Shown here: one piece after another, positions 9,134-18,379 of the stretch | Layout: the number at the start of each line of letters is the position of its first letter | Numbering within the stretch: the first letter of the stretch is position 1 | NCBI RefSeq assembly: GCF_039696035.1 | Contig: NZ_CP155567.1 | Location: 3,467,001-3,531,000, forward strand | Direction of reading: 5' to 3' | Origin: Microbulbifer sp. SAOS-129_SWC | Lineage (GTDB): Bacteria > Pseudomonadota > Gammaproteobacteria > Pseudomonadales > Cellvibrionaceae | DNA length: 64,000 nt | Program-made: the position numbers and the translations under genes | The notes under the pieces: model-generated | What the model was told of the DNA's origin: nothing | Seen by the model: the letters and a program-made list of their open reading frames with translations, nothing else | Database searches by the model: none

Positions 9134-12100
9134 TCAACTCCCGGTCGGGGCAGCGGAATCGGACCCGGCATCAGCCACATCCGGTTTCACCGGCACAATG
9201 GTTTCCATGTAGTTGTCGGCATCCTCTTTGCGGGCAAAGCGGGCCGGCACCAGACCGGCCAGCTTGTCGATACTCTTGGCGATCCACTGGTTGTAGATGC
9301 CCATGCCGAGCAACTCGATATTTTTCTTGTGCACCGAAATGGCCTTGTCCTCGAACGGGTAAATCTGGTCTTCCAATGCCAGTTCGTACTCCTCGAGTTC
9401 CAGCGGAGTCAGGTTGGTGGGCCGCTCGGAGTTTTTCAGCGCGCGACTGAAATGCAGATAGATCTCCGCCAGATAGTAGGTAGCGGCGGCGGTGACGTCC
9501 GCGACCTGGTAGTCGATCAGCTCCGAGTAGGCGCTGATGGCTGCCTTCATGCGCACACGCTTGGCATTCAGGTTTTGCTTGATCGGCGCCACCAGCTTCA
9601 CCTGCGTGAATGCCTCGAACTTGGGCTCCGCCAGCGCCAGCGCCGCGTTACCGGCGAGATAGCGGGTGCGGTCGTTGCGCGCCTCTCCACCCCGGGCCTC
9701 GGTACGCACCATCTGCCGCAATTCTTCCATGTACTGCTTGTGCTGTCCGGCGGCTTTGCACAGATCGGCAATCTTTTGCCGAGTTTCCAGCGCCGGCTCC
9801 ATCGGGCTCGGGAACAGCTTCACGTAACGGCGCAGCACCCGCAGGGCTTTGTCGCTGGACTTGGCCGCGATATACAGATCCGCGGCCTGGGTCAGCGCCT
9901 CGCGGCGCACCGCGTCGTCTTCAGATTCCCGCTCGATGCGCTCGAATTCGGCGGCCGCCAGCAGCAATTCGCCGCTCTCCTGATAGACCACCGCCAGCTT
10001 CTTGGTGACATCCTTGATCAGCTTGTGATTGGGGAAATGCTGGCGGAACGCCTTGAGTACGTCGGCAGCACGACTCCAGTCTTTCAATACGATCAACGAG
10101 GCCGCGGCATCGTACTCGGCCGTGGGTAGAATAGAGGCACCCGGCGCTACTTTGCGAATGCGCAGGAAGTGCTCGGCAGCGCTGGCATAGTCTTCCTGCT
10201 TGCGCGCCAGATCGCCCTGCTGGTAGATCGAGGCGGCCAGGTTGTCCACCAGGCCGGCGCGGTCTTTGGCATCCGGCGCGGTCAGCGCCAGCGCCTGCCC
10301 GTATCCTTTTTCAGCATCGGCAAACGCCTTGGTGTCGAAGGAGGCGTGGGCCACCAGCAGCCAGGCGGAGCGACGGATTTTGCGGTCGGCAGTGGGGAAT
10401 TTCTCCAGCAGCAGGTGGCCATTGCTGATGGTCTGCGGATAGTCTTTGAGTTTGTACAGGTCGTCTACCGCGCCCACCATGACCTTGGCGGCCTTCGCAT
10501 GTTTGGGGAAGGTATCGGCGAACTGCAGCGACGAGCGAATGACATCCCGGGTGGCCGGATCACGCTGATCGGCGGGCGCTCCCTTGAGCACCGTATCGAG
10601 ATTCTGGCGATAGGCGTAGACCGCCGCGTAACCGGCCTCACTGGAATGCTTGTGCTTCGGGTATGCGTAGGCGGTGCGCTCGTATTCCACTGCGGCGCCG
10701 TGGAAATCGCGGTTTTCCAGCATCAGCTCGGCGAGCTGGAAATTGATTTCTGGTGCACGCGGCTTGTCGCTGAAGGATTTCAGGTATTTGCGGTACCAGT
10801 GGATGGCTTCCGCATAGTTCTCGGCCTTGTGATCCTTGAGCTTCTTGTTCTGGTAGGCGGCGTGGTAGTGACTGGCCAGGTCGATCAGGTTGGTCTGCAG
10901 GAAGTCAACCACATCGCCGTATTCGTTGATATCAAACACGCTCCAGTAGCGGGCGTCGAGCGCATAGGTGGTGGCGAAGTCCTTCTTGGCATCCAGCACC
11001 AGCTTGGGGAAACCACCCTTCTGGTAGATATCGATGACGCGCATGGAGAAGTTGGCCGAGACCTTGTGCAACGGATTGCGCTCGACAAAGGTGGTATAAG
11101 CCTTGGCGGCGTCCTGATAACGGCGCTTGTCCAGGTAGTACTCACCCAGGTGGCTGTATACCAGCGACTCGTAATTCCGCGCGCCCTTGCGCGAGAAGTA
11201 GTCGACAATCATGTCGGCGCCGCCGAGATAGGAGAAGCTCAGGCTGACAACCCGAAAGGCATCCTCGACATTCTTGCGCTCGACCTTGTTATCCTGCTGC
11301 TCGAAGTCGTAGCCTTTCGACACCTTGTAGTCGAGCATGGCCATGAAATCATCGAGCGCCATCTCGTACATTTCCTGCTTGAACAGGGACCAGCCGCGCT
11401 TGTACAGCGCCAGTTCGTAAAAACTCGACGTGACGCCGAGGTCGATGACCTTGCCGTAGGCCTCTTCGGCATCCAGGTATTTTTTACGGGTAAAGTAATA
11501 TTCACCCAGGCGGAAATAGGATTCGTCGAGATGGCGCGAGTTCGGGTACTTCGCTACCAACTGGCGCAGCACCTCTACCGCCTGGTCGATAGCTCCGGTT
11601 TCCTCATAGGCGCGGGAGAGCTGATACATGACCTGGTCGTTACGGTCGTAGAGCGGGTATTTGACCAGCAACTTGCGGTAGAGCTCGATCGCCTCACTGG
11701 CATTGGCAGCCAGCATGGCATCCGGATTGTCACCGGGAGCCGCCGGCGGCGCGTCGCTGGTGGGAATATCGACCCCGGCAGTAGCGCGGGCTTCGAAATC
11801 GACGTCCGACTCCGCCGGGCCCGCGGCAGTGGGTGCCGAAGCGGCCGTGGCGGCTGCCGCGAGCGGCACACCAACGTGGCTGGGCGCGTCGAGCTTTTGG
11901 CCCGAGCCCTGATCCCGATCGGCATCGATTGAAACCACGGCACCACTGCCGGTAGCAGCGGCCGCGGCGCCATCGACGGCACGATCCTCGGCGCGGTGCG
12001 CCTGCTTGATTTTGAGGTCGGCGATACGCCGAATCGCCTCCGGCGTCAGCGCGGTTTCCGGCGTTTCCTGCAGGTATTTCTGGTAGCCGGCCAGCGCCTT

Positions 12101-12280
12101 TTCCAGGCTGCCATCGATATGCTCTTCCTTGACCTCGATATCGACGCGCTGCAGGCTACCGATGCGGCCGCGGTCACTGGTCGCCGCGCAACCGTGCAGA
12201 AGTACCGCGACCGACGCCACGGTGGCACAGCGGCGCAGCGATATCGCACTGGCAAGAGCGGATTTCGTCAGGGGCTTCAC
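9134..12280 (-). CDS. Large TPR-repeat lipoprotein of the trans-envelope cluster
   Basis: A 1048-residue protein with a lipobox LLHGC (Cys31), so it should be a lipoprotein. After an Ala-rich low-complexity stretch (about residues 95-180) the rest is alpha-solenoid with many TPR-like units, such as AIELYRKLLVKYPL, AVEVLRQLVAKYPNS, YLDAEEAYGKVIDLG and AAKAYTTFVERNPLHK. Its size and periplasmic location recall large TPR proteins of the Glt/Nfs complexes and other outer-membrane assembly scaffolds. The start overlaps the stop of the 695-residue gene by 4 bp, supporting one transcript. The binding partner is unknown. Confidence 0.82.
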   Translation of the reverse strand: MKPLTKSALASAISLRRCATVASVAVLLHGCAATSDRGRIGSLQRVDIEVKEEHIDGSLEKALAGYQKYLQETPETALTPEAIRRIADLKIKQAHRAEDRAVDGAAAAATGSGAVVSIDADRDQGSGQKLDAPSHVGVPLAAAATAASAPTAAGPAESDVDFEARATAGVDIPTSDAPPAAPGDNPDAMLAANASEAIELYRKLLVKYPLYDRNDQVMYQLSRAYEETGAIDQAVEVLRQLVAKYPNSRHLDESYFRLGEYYFTRKKYLDAEEAYGKVIDLGVTSSFYELALYKRGWSLFKQEMYEMALDDFMAMLDYKVSKGYDFEQQDNKVERKNVEDAFRVVSLSFSYLGGADMIVDYFSRKGARNYESLVYSHLGEYYLDKRRYQDAAKAYTTFVERNPLHKVSANFSMRVIDIYQKGGFPKLVLDAKKDFATTYALDARYWSVFDINEYGDVVDFLQTNLIDLASHYHAAYQNKKLKDHKAENYAEAIHWYRKYLKSFSDKPRAPEINFQLAELMLENRDFHGAAVEYERTAYAYPKHKHSSEAGYAAVYAYRQNLDTVLKGAPADQRDPATRDVIRSSLQFADTFPKHAKAAKVMVGAVDDLYKLKDYPQTISNGHLLLEKFPTADRKIRRSAWLLVAHASFDTKAFADAEKGYGQALALTAPDAKDRAGLVDNLAASIYQQGDLARKQEDYASAAEHFLRIRKVAPGASILPTAEYDAAASLIVLKDWSRAADVLKAFRQHFPNHKLIKDVTKKLAVVYQESGELLLAAAEFERIERESEDDAVRREALTQAADLYIAAKSSDKALRVLRRYVKLFPSPMEPALETRQKIADLCKAAGQHKQYMEELRQMVRTEARGGEARNDRTRYLAGNAALALAEPKFEAFTQVKLVAPIKQNLNAKRVRMKAAISAYSELIDYQVADVTAAATYYLAEIYLHFSRALKNSERPTNLTPLELEEYELALEDQIYPFEDKAISVHKKNIELLGMGIYNQWIAKSIDKLAGLVPARFARKEDADNYMETIVPVKPDVADAGSDSAAPTGS

Positions 12281-14364
12281 TGCTCGCCCTCCTTCTCAAC
12301 CGATTGGCTGGACGGCTTTTTCCCTTCCCCGGTCGGCGTCTGATCCGAGTCGCCCGACGGGGCTTCCAGCTCTGGTGGGTTGTCCTGTGGTAGGGACTCG
12401 CCCCCGGCGGCTTTGTGCATCTCGATCTTGCGCTGGTCGCTGCGCTGCTCCTGCAGCTCGTTCGCGCGGTCGTAGCTGTCCGCCAGGGCGAAACGCGCTT
12501 TGATCTGGTAGCTTTCCAGTTGTGCGCGACGATGGTCGAGCTCGTTGATGGCCAGCGTTTCCAGCATATTGCCCTGGCGCGCCATCAGTGTCTCCAGACG
12601 CCCCTGTGTATGCTCGATCTGCGCCCGCAGACGGTCAATAGTATCGTTGTAACCGATATAGCTCTGGGTCGCCGCCTGGCGGCCGCGCACGTAGGATCGG
12701 TAGACGGTCTGCAGGGAATCAATCTCGGTATTGAGTTGCTGCAGATGTTTGTAGGCTTTCGTCAGGCGGTCGTCATACTGTGTCGCCAGGCGCCAGTCGA
12801 GAATGCCCTTGAGCCGCGCGATACGCGCGCGCGCTTGCGCATTGCCCTTGGTCGGCAATTGATTGTGCAGCTGTTTCAGCTGCAACAGTGATTCCTGCTC
12901 ATCGGCAGTGGCCAGATATTCAGGGCGTCGCGTTACCAGCATCTGCTCGATGCGCGCGGCAAACTTATCCCGCTGCTCGATACGCAACTTGATACGGGCA
13001 TCCAACCGGCGAAATTTGCGATCCAGGTCCGGCAGCAGCGGCTCATAGTAATTGCGTCGCCGCTGGATCAGGTCTTCGTAAGCGCTGAGATTTTTGAGCC
13101 AGGTTTTGTTGCGCTCGTGCAGGTCGTTCAAGTCGCGGTAGTTGTGCAAAAACTCCTGGTAGTCGTTGGAAGCCATCAGGTCCAGCAAGTAATGGGTCTC
13201 AGGGGCACCGGGAATTTTGCGCAGGGCCACCACCCAGTTCTGCACCTGGTCTGCCTCCTTGCGTCGCAGCGCTTCGAGAAACTTGCCTTTACGAATGCTA
13301 TTGATCGAGGCGTTCAGGGTATCGATTTCACGACCGAAAGCGTCCAGAGCACGGCCATAGTTGATCGCCGCGGTACTGTAGACATCGAGCTGGCCGTAGG
13401 CATAAGGAACCGCGAGCATCGCCTCCTGCACGGCCTTGTCAGTGCCCTGGCGTTTCTGCAGCATTTTCCAGGGTACCAACGCGCGATCGAATCGACCCGC
13501 ACGCGCTTCCACCCAGCCGGCGCCAAGCAGGGCACGGTTGGAGAAGGGGCCTTCCAGATGTACGCGATCGAAATACGGGCGCGCCAGATCCAGCTTGCCG
13601 GCATCCATAAGACGGCTGCCCAGCAGCATGTTGGTTTTGTCGTATAGCGCCTGCCGGGCCGGATCGGAGCTACTGCGCTTGCCCAGCGCGGTCAGTTCCT
13701 GCAGACCCTGCTCCTCGTGGCCCGATTTGAGCAGGGCAATGCCAAGGTTGTACTCGACGAAGCCATCCAGACTGCTCTCGCCCTCGAGATCCTTCAACAG
13801 CGCCACCGCCTCATCGAGACGGCCCAGCTCCATGTACACCCGTGCGCGCAGGAACTGCTCCTCCGGGCGTACGCGCTCCGGCACTTTGCCGTGAATCAGT
13901 TCCAGCGCGTGCAGTGCATTGCGCGGCTGTTGCTTGTGATACTGGATTTTGGCCAGGCGGTAGGCGGCTTCATTGCGCACCGGCTGTGGCACATCGCCGT
14001 TGAGCACAGCTTCAATAGCGCGGCCGGCGGCACGGTGCATCCGATAGGAGAGCTCCAGGTCACCGACGGAGAACTGCGCCTGCCCGAGATGCGCAGTAAA
14101 CGGATCCAGCTCCGGCTCATCCAGGTGGCTGTACTGGTCCAGCTCATCATCGAGTTCGACGATGGCATCGAAATAGTTGTGCTGGTAGGCCTGGAACATG
14201 GCCTCACCAAAGAAGAGATCCTTCAAATTGTGCTCGGCCGGCAGGCTGTGCTCCGCGGAGGGAGCGGCCAGCAGCAGGGCAGGTAAAAATCCCAGCGTCG
14301 CCGCCAGTACCCGCAGCGAAGTCTGTACAGCGCCGGGCAGAGTATGAACCGCTCTGGTACGCAT
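12277..14364 (-). CDS. Exported TPR/coiled-coil scaffold protein
   Basis: A 695-residue protein with an N-terminal signal peptide (hydrophobic about residues 16-34, ending LLLAAPSA). Residues 45-330 hold TPR-like helices (AAYRLAKIQYHKQQPRNALHAL, ARVYMELGRLDEAVALLKDLEG and similar). The second half, about residues 400-640, is strongly charged and predicted coiled coil (YYEPLLPDLDRKFRRLDARIK and following). The C-terminus is disordered, rich in Glu, Pro and Ser. It lies 2 bp after the small upstream gene and overlaps the following lipoprotein gene by 4 bp. No enzymatic motif is visible; a periplasmic structural role in the same complex is inferred. Confidence 0.8.
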   Translation of the reverse strand: MRTRAVHTLPGAVQTSLRVLAATLGFLPALLLAAPSAEHSLPAEHNLKDLFFGEAMFQAYQHNYFDAIVELDDELDQYSHLDEPELDPFTAHLGQAQFSVGDLELSYRMHRAAGRAIEAVLNGDVPQPVRNEAAYRLAKIQYHKQQPRNALHALELIHGKVPERVRPEEQFLRARVYMELGRLDEAVALLKDLEGESSLDGFVEYNLGIALLKSGHEEQGLQELTALGKRSSSDPARQALYDKTNMLLGSRLMDAGKLDLARPYFDRVHLEGPFSNRALLGAGWVEARAGRFDRALVPWKMLQKRQGTDKAVQEAMLAVPYAYGQLDVYSTAAINYGRALDAFGREIDTLNASINSIRKGKFLEALRRKEADQVQNWVVALRKIPGAPETHYLLDLMASNDYQEFLHNYRDLNDLHERNKTWLKNLSAYEDLIQRRRNYYEPLLPDLDRKFRRLDARIKLRIEQRDKFAARIEQMLVTRRPEYLATADEQESLLQLKQLHNQLPTKGNAQARARIARLKGILDWRLATQYDDRLTKAYKHLQQLNTEIDSLQTVYRSYVRGRQAATQSYIGYNDTIDRLRAQIEHTQGRLETLMARQGNMLETLAINELDHRRAQLESYQIKARFALADSYDRANELQEQRSDQRKIEMHKAAGGESLPQDNPPELEAPSGDSDQTPTGEGKKPSSQSVEKEGEQ

Positions 14365-14366
14365 GA

Positions 14367-14885
14367 TTACCAGTCCTTGAAATTAATCGCAGACTCGGTA
14401 CCGGCTATTTTTATCTCGACAAACTTCGGTCCCACGGCCTTGTCCACCTTGTAGCTGGCAGTGGCCTGCCGGTCCTTGCCGGACTCGGACTTACCGATAA
14501 AGTGCACCTGCAGTGGGTGGCTTCCCGTCTGCAGATTGCCGGTGTAGATCTTTTGCACACCGCCTTTGTGCAGCGCCTCAATCTCCCTGTAGGTGTACAG
14601 GTGATGGGCAACGACTTCGTTGTCGAGGGTAATCTCCACCGACTCCAGATTGAACGCACTGGCGCCTTGCAGGGATACAAAAAATGAAACCTGGGTATTG
14701 GACGGGTAGAGTAATTTTTCCTCAAGCTGCGCCAGCTGTGAGGTCAAGCCAATCACGTCTTTCTTGACGCCCTGGATCTGTTCGTCCAGCCCGCGAATTT
14801 CATCACGACTGACTTCTTGCGCTGCCTGCGCAAAAGCGACCGACGACAGCAACATGAGTATTGTTAACTGTAGAATTCTGAACAT
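14367..14885 (-). CDS. Small periplasmic protein with coiled coil and beta domain, first gene of the cluster
   Basis: A 172-residue product from the ATG at 14885, chosen because AGAGG lies 9 nt upstream; a TTG 30 bp further upstream is less likely. It has a signal peptide (MFRILQLTILMLLSSVAFAQ), a short coiled coil (EIRGLDEQIQGVKKDVIGL) and a beta-rich domain of about 110 residues (LESVEITLDNEVVAHHLY, YTGNLQTGSHPLQVHFIG). The beta part resembles small carbohydrate-binding or immunoglobulin-like modules, but I cannot name it. As first gene of a tightly packed run it is probably a component of the envelope complex; proteins of this outline occur beside Agl/Glt-type genes. Confidence 0.72.
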   Translation of the reverse strand: MFRILQLTILMLLSSVAFAQAAQEVSRDEIRGLDEQIQGVKKDVIGLTSQLAQLEEKLLYPSNTQVSFFVSLQGASAFNLESVEITLDNEVVAHHLYTYREIEALHKGGVQKIYTGNLQTGSHPLQVHFIGKSESGKDRQATASYKVDKAVGPKFVEIKIAGTESAINFKDW

Positions 14886-15459
14886 GTTCACTACCTCTGA
14901 CCCTACCTCTAACAATGAGCGCCGTGGACGCCGCGACCGTTGGTCAGCCGCTGGGAAATTCTCTGTAAACAGGGGCTTTTAGCCTGCGGGATTGTATTGC
15001 AATCCGGGTACAGCCATATGTGAGACAGGTCAAATATCGAGCATCCGAGCCAGATCAATTTATCGCGCTGCGGTGACATAGTTTTTCCACCGGCTGGATT
15101 TTTTTCTACGCAACGGCCCAGGCATGGCATGCCCGACTACGTTAAAGAGTGATCACGTACGCAATTTTCCGGATCGCCACCGCAAAACTGTGCGCGCTGC
15201 ACGGTGACCCTGCAGCACAATATCGGCACGCACGCACAGATACGGCTCAGCGGAATTTTTGCCGGTGCGGGCATCAAGTCGCTAAAAGCGAAAGAACAAG
15301 AGTATGGAGAATATCCGGCGGGCTACAGAACGGCACCCCTGACACGACCACCGGATGCGCGGCCATTTTTCGCCTTCTGCCCGCAATGGGATCCGCGCAC
15401 CTTACCGGTGCGCGGTTCGGCACCCGCTGTGCACCGATCCAATAGCAAAATCCGCAGGT
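14886..15459. other. Intergenic region between the envelope cluster and tRNA-Leu
   Basis: About 570 bp without a convincing gene. It should contain the promoter of the minus-strand envelope cluster close to 14900-15050. A plus-strand frame at 15149-15445 has no homology-like pattern and no good ribosome site. Its right end carries the terminator of the tRNA-Leu transcript. Confidence 0.5.
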
Positions 15460-15492
15460 AAAAAAAAAAGCATCCGCACTGCGGATGCTTTT
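15460..15492 (-). terminator. Intrinsic terminator after tRNA-Leu
   Basis: AAGCATCCGC and GCGGATGCTT form a 10-bp stem around a 3-nt loop. On the minus strand the stem is followed by a run of ten T (15460-15469), which makes a strong terminator for the secG-tRNA-Leu transcript. Confidence 0.9.
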
Positions 15493-15497
15493 CTATG

Positions 15498-15583
15498 TGG
15501 TGCCCAGGGCGGGACTTGAACCCGCACGAGCATAGCTCACTACCCCCTCAAGATAGCGTGTCTACCAATTCCACCACCTGGGC
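15498..15583 (-). tRNA. tRNA-Leu (anticodon GAG)
   Basis: The minus strand folds as a class II tRNA of 86 nt including an encoded CCA. The acceptor stem GCCCAGG pairs with CCTGGGC. The D-loop contains GGTAGACACGC, the anticodon loop TCTTGAGGG carries GAG, a long variable arm is present, and the T-loop is GTTCAAGTC. It closely resembles the known E. coli tRNA-Leu(GAG) and sits beside secG as in many gammaproteobacteria. Confidence 0.95.
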
Positions 15584-15592
15584 TAAAAACGT

Positions 15593-16057
15593 TTACTGTT
15601 GCGGTTCCTCTTGCTGACCACCCTGCTTGGAAGCCTCACCGGCTTCGGACTTGGGCGCATCGGCGGCCGGAATGTCGTCCGCACTGGGGACGTCCGCTGC
15701 CGGCTTGGATTCTTCCATCTGCGGCACGTCGCTCTCGGGCTTCGGTGCAGCTGCAGGTGCAGGTGCAGCCTTCTGCTCGACTGCCGCGGGCGCTTGCGGC
15801 AGATCCGCATCGACATTGGTATCGGAGCTGCGCTTTGCCAGCAGTGCCAGGCCGATACTGGTCACGAAAAATACAGTGGCCATGATAGCGGTCAGGCGGG
15901 AAAAGAAGTTACCGCTGCCCTGGCTGCCGAAGACTGTCTGTGAAGCACCGGAACCGAAAGAGGCACCCGCTTCAGCACCCTTACCCTGCTGCAGCAGAAT
16001 CAGGCCGATAATGCTCAGCGCGGTCAGGACGTGTATGACTAAAACCAATTTTTCCAT
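15593..16057 (-). CDS. secG: Preprotein translocase subunit SecG
   Basis: A 154-residue protein. The first about 80 residues match SecG: two membrane helices (VLVIHVLTALSIIGLILLQQG and LTAIMATVFFVTSIGLAL) flanking the conserved KGAEAGASFGSGASQTVFGSQGSGNF region. SecG is the accessory subunit of the SecYEG channel that stimulates SecA-driven export. The C-terminal half is an Ala/Pro/Glu-rich tail longer than in E. coli SecG (110 residues), low complexity and probably disordered. It lies between tpiA and tRNA-Leu, the usual gammaproteobacterial order. Confidence 0.95.
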   Translation of the reverse strand: MEKLVLVIHVLTALSIIGLILLQQGKGAEAGASFGSGASQTVFGSQGSGNFFSRLTAIMATVFFVTSIGLALLAKRSSDTNVDADLPQAPAAVEQKAAPAPAAAPKPESDVPQMEESKPAADVPSADDIPAADAPKSEAGEASKQGGQQEEPQQ

Positions 16058-16135
16058 TTTCAGGAAGCCTGCTATTGAGGTTTTCGCAACCTGCGTTCCG
16101 GGCCACCGGTAGGGTGCGCCCGCATTTTACATTCT

Positions 16136-16870
16136 TTACTGTGCGGCGGCGCGGCAGATTTTACCGAATTCTTCCGCATCCAGCGAGGCACCACCTACCA
16201 GCGCCCCGTCGATATCCGCCTGTGAAAACAGTGCCGTGGCATTGCCGCTCTTGACGCTGCCTCCGTAGAGGATTCTGACCGCGTCGCCGGCACTGCCGAG
16301 GCGTTCGCGGATAAAGCCGTGCACTTCCTGCGCCTGTTCCGGTGTGGCGGTCCTGCCTGTACCGATCGCCCAGACCGGCTCGTAGGCGACAACCGCACGC
16401 TTCAGGTCGTCGGCGACCACCCTGTCGAGCACCGCCTGCAGCTGCGCGGCGATAGCATCCAGCGCCCAGCCCTCTTCGCGCTCCTGCAGGGTTTCCCCCA
16501 CACACAGAATCGGCACCAGGCCGCTTTCCTGCGCGGCGACGAACTTGCTCGCCACCAGCTCGCTGCTTTCGCCGTAGAGGCTGCGGCGCTCCGAGTGGCC
16601 CACAATCACATAGCGCGTTTCCACATCCCGCAGCATGGCGGCGGAAACTTCACCGGTGTAAGCACCGGCGGCCTCGTGACTGAGGTTTTGCGCCCCCAGG
16701 GCGATGGCTCTGTTCGCCACCCGATCTGCCACCAGGGACAGGTAGGGAAAGGGCGGGCAGATAACCACTTCGGCCCCCGAGTCCTCGAGGTCCAGCGCCG
16801 TGAAAAACCCTTCGGCAAACTCGCGGCTGCCGTTCATTTTCCAGTTAGCTGCTACCAGCGGTGTGCGCAT
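16136..16870 (-). CDS. tpiA: Triosephosphate isomerase
   Basis: 244 residues from the ATG at 16870, selected because AAGGAG lies 7 nt upstream; an upstream in-frame start would add 22 residues unlike the family. Visible motifs are NWKMNG (substrate Lys), the catalytic His in VGHSERR and the catalytic Glu in AYEPVWAIGTG, followed by the phosphate-binding YGGSVK. The enzyme interconverts dihydroxyacetone phosphate and glyceraldehyde 3-phosphate in glycolysis and gluconeogenesis. It lies between glmM and secG and is probably co-transcribed with them. Confidence 0.97.
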   Translation of the reverse strand: MRTPLVAANWKMNGSREFAEGFFTALDLEDSGAEVVICPPFPYLSLVADRVANRAIALGAQNLSHEAAGAYTGEVSAAMLRDVETRYVIVGHSERRSLYGESSELVASKFVAAQESGLVPILCVGETLQEREEGWALDAIAAQLQAVLDRVVADDLKRAVVAYEPVWAIGTGRTATPEQAQEVHGFIRERLGSAGDAVRILYGGSVKSGNATALFSQADIDGALVGGASLDAEEFGKICRAAAQ

Positions 16871-16963
16871 GTGTGCTCCTTCAAGGGGCGCAAATCTTAG
16901 CGATATTGCCGCCAACATACAACCTGAAATCTGCAATCCGTGCGGGGCGCATTTGCCACCCGC

Positions 16964-18307
16964 TCAGCTGTTGCCGATTCGTTCCACGACCGCGGCAATC
17001 TCCGCGGCCAGCTCTTCCACCTGCGGCTGGTTTTCCCCCTCGACCATGACCCGGATCAGGGGTTCGGTACCGGAGGGGCGCAGCAATACGCGACCGCGCC
17101 CGGCCAGGGCACGCTCGGCATCGGCAACGGCGGCGGCGACGTCGGTGTGATCCAGCACGCCGTCGCGATGGGCGAGGTGCACATTGATCATATGCTGGGG
17201 CAGCATCTTCATGCGCCCCTTCAGCTGGTGCAGCGGCTCGCCAAAATCAGTCAGCGAGCGCAGTACCTGCAGCGCCGCGATAATGCCATCACCCGTGGTG
17301 GTGGCATCGGCACAGATCAGGTGACCGGAAGACTCGCCGCCCAGCGTCCAGCCGTTGGCCTGCATCATTTCCAGCACGTAGCGGTCGCCTACTTTGGCCC
17401 GCAGGAACGGGATCTTGCGCTCCTGCATCGCCAGCTCAAAACCGTAGTTGCTCATCTGCGTGCCTACCACGCCGTTACAACCACCGAGGAATTGCTGGCG
17501 GTGCAAGGCAATCAGGAACAGCAGCTGGTCGCCGTCCACCAGTTCGCCATTGTGGTCGACAAACAGTACCCGGTCACCGTCGCCATCGAAGGCGATGCCC
17601 AGGTCGGCTTCACGCTCCAGCACCGCCTGCTGCAGCCGCTGGGGCTTGGTGGATCCGCACTCGAGGTTGATATTGAGGCCATCCGGGCTAACACCAATAG
17701 CCGTCACCTCGGCGCCCAGCTCGCGGAACACCTTTGGCGCAATGTGATAGGTGGCGCCATTGGCGCAGTCGAGGACGATATTCATCCCGTCCAGGGAGAA
17801 GCCCCAGGGGGTCGAGGCCTTGCAGAATTCGATATAACGCGACGCGGCATCGTCGCTGCGCCAGGCCTTACCCAGGTTGGCGGCAGTGGTCATCGGCAGT
17901 TCCAGCGCGGCCTCGATATCGTGCTCCACCTGATCCGGCAGCTTGCTGCCGCTGGCGCTGAAGAACTTGATGCCGTTGTCCTGATAGGGGTTGTGGGACG
18001 CGCTGATCACGATCCCCGCCTGGGCGTGGAAAGTGCGGGTCAAGTAGGCGATGGCCGGCGTCGGCATCGGCCCCAGCAGGCCCACGTCCACGCCGGCGTT
18101 GATCAGCCCCGCCTCCAGCGCAGCCTCGAACATATAGCCGGACACTCGCGTGTCCTTGCCAATCAGAATGCTCGGGCGCTTGCCGCTGGCCATCTGTCCG
18201 AACACCTTGCCGGCGGCATAACCGAGGCGCAGCATGAAGTCAGGAGTGATCGCCCCCTCACCCACGCGGCCGCGGATTCCATCGGTACCGAAATATTGTC
18301 TCGCCAT
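16964..18307 (-). CDS. glmM: Phosphoglucosamine mutase
   Basis: About 447 residues from the ATG at 18307 (a GTG at 18316 would add three). It starts [17 protein letters not shown] as in GlmM. The phosphoserine loop is [19 protein letters not shown], the metal loop [11 protein letters not shown], the sugar-binding region GGESSGHLI and the C-terminal phosphate loop [15 protein letters not shown]. It converts glucosamine 6-phosphate to glucosamine 1-phosphate for UDP-GlcNAc, hence peptidoglycan and LPS. It lies downstream of folP, as in E. coli, with a 72-bp gap. Confidence 0.97.
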   Translation of the reverse strand: MARQYFGTDGIRGRVGEGAITPDFMLRLGYAAGKVFGQMASGKRPSILIGKDTRVSGYMFEAALEAGLINAGVDVGLLGPMPTPAIAYLTRTFHAQAGIVISASHNPYQDNGIKFFSASGSKLPDQVEHDIEAALELPMTTAANLGKAWRSDDAASRYIEFCKASTPWGFSLDGMNIVLDCANGATYHIAPKVFRELGAEVTAIGVSPDGLNINLECGSTKPQRLQQAVLEREADLGIAFDGDGDRVLFVDHNGELVDGDQLLFLIALHRQQFLGGCNGVVGTQMSNYGFELAMQERKIPFLRAKVGDRYVLEMMQANGWTLGGESSGHLICADATTTGDGIIAALQVLRSLTDFGEPLHQLKGRMKMLPQHMINVHLAHRDGVLDHTDVAAAVADAERALAGRGRVLLRPSGTEPLIRVMVEGENQPQVEELAAEIAAVVERIGNS

Positions 18308-18379
18308 CCTTACCACTCTATGTCGACATCTTTGTGTCTATCTTGTTCGGCGTCACGCCGCCATGCCCAACCGCAGTAA

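Noticed and set aside
10169..11932. Plus-strand open frame of 587 codons
   Set aside because: Antisense to the large TPR lipoprotein gene, without a start context or family resemblance.
15149..15445. Possible small plus-strand gene between the envelope cluster and tRNA-Leu
   Set aside because: Two overlapping frames of similar length, no good ribosome site and no recognisable sequence.
16940..18379. Plus-strand open frame of 479 codons
   Set aside because: Antisense to glmM, which is clear from its catalytic motifs.
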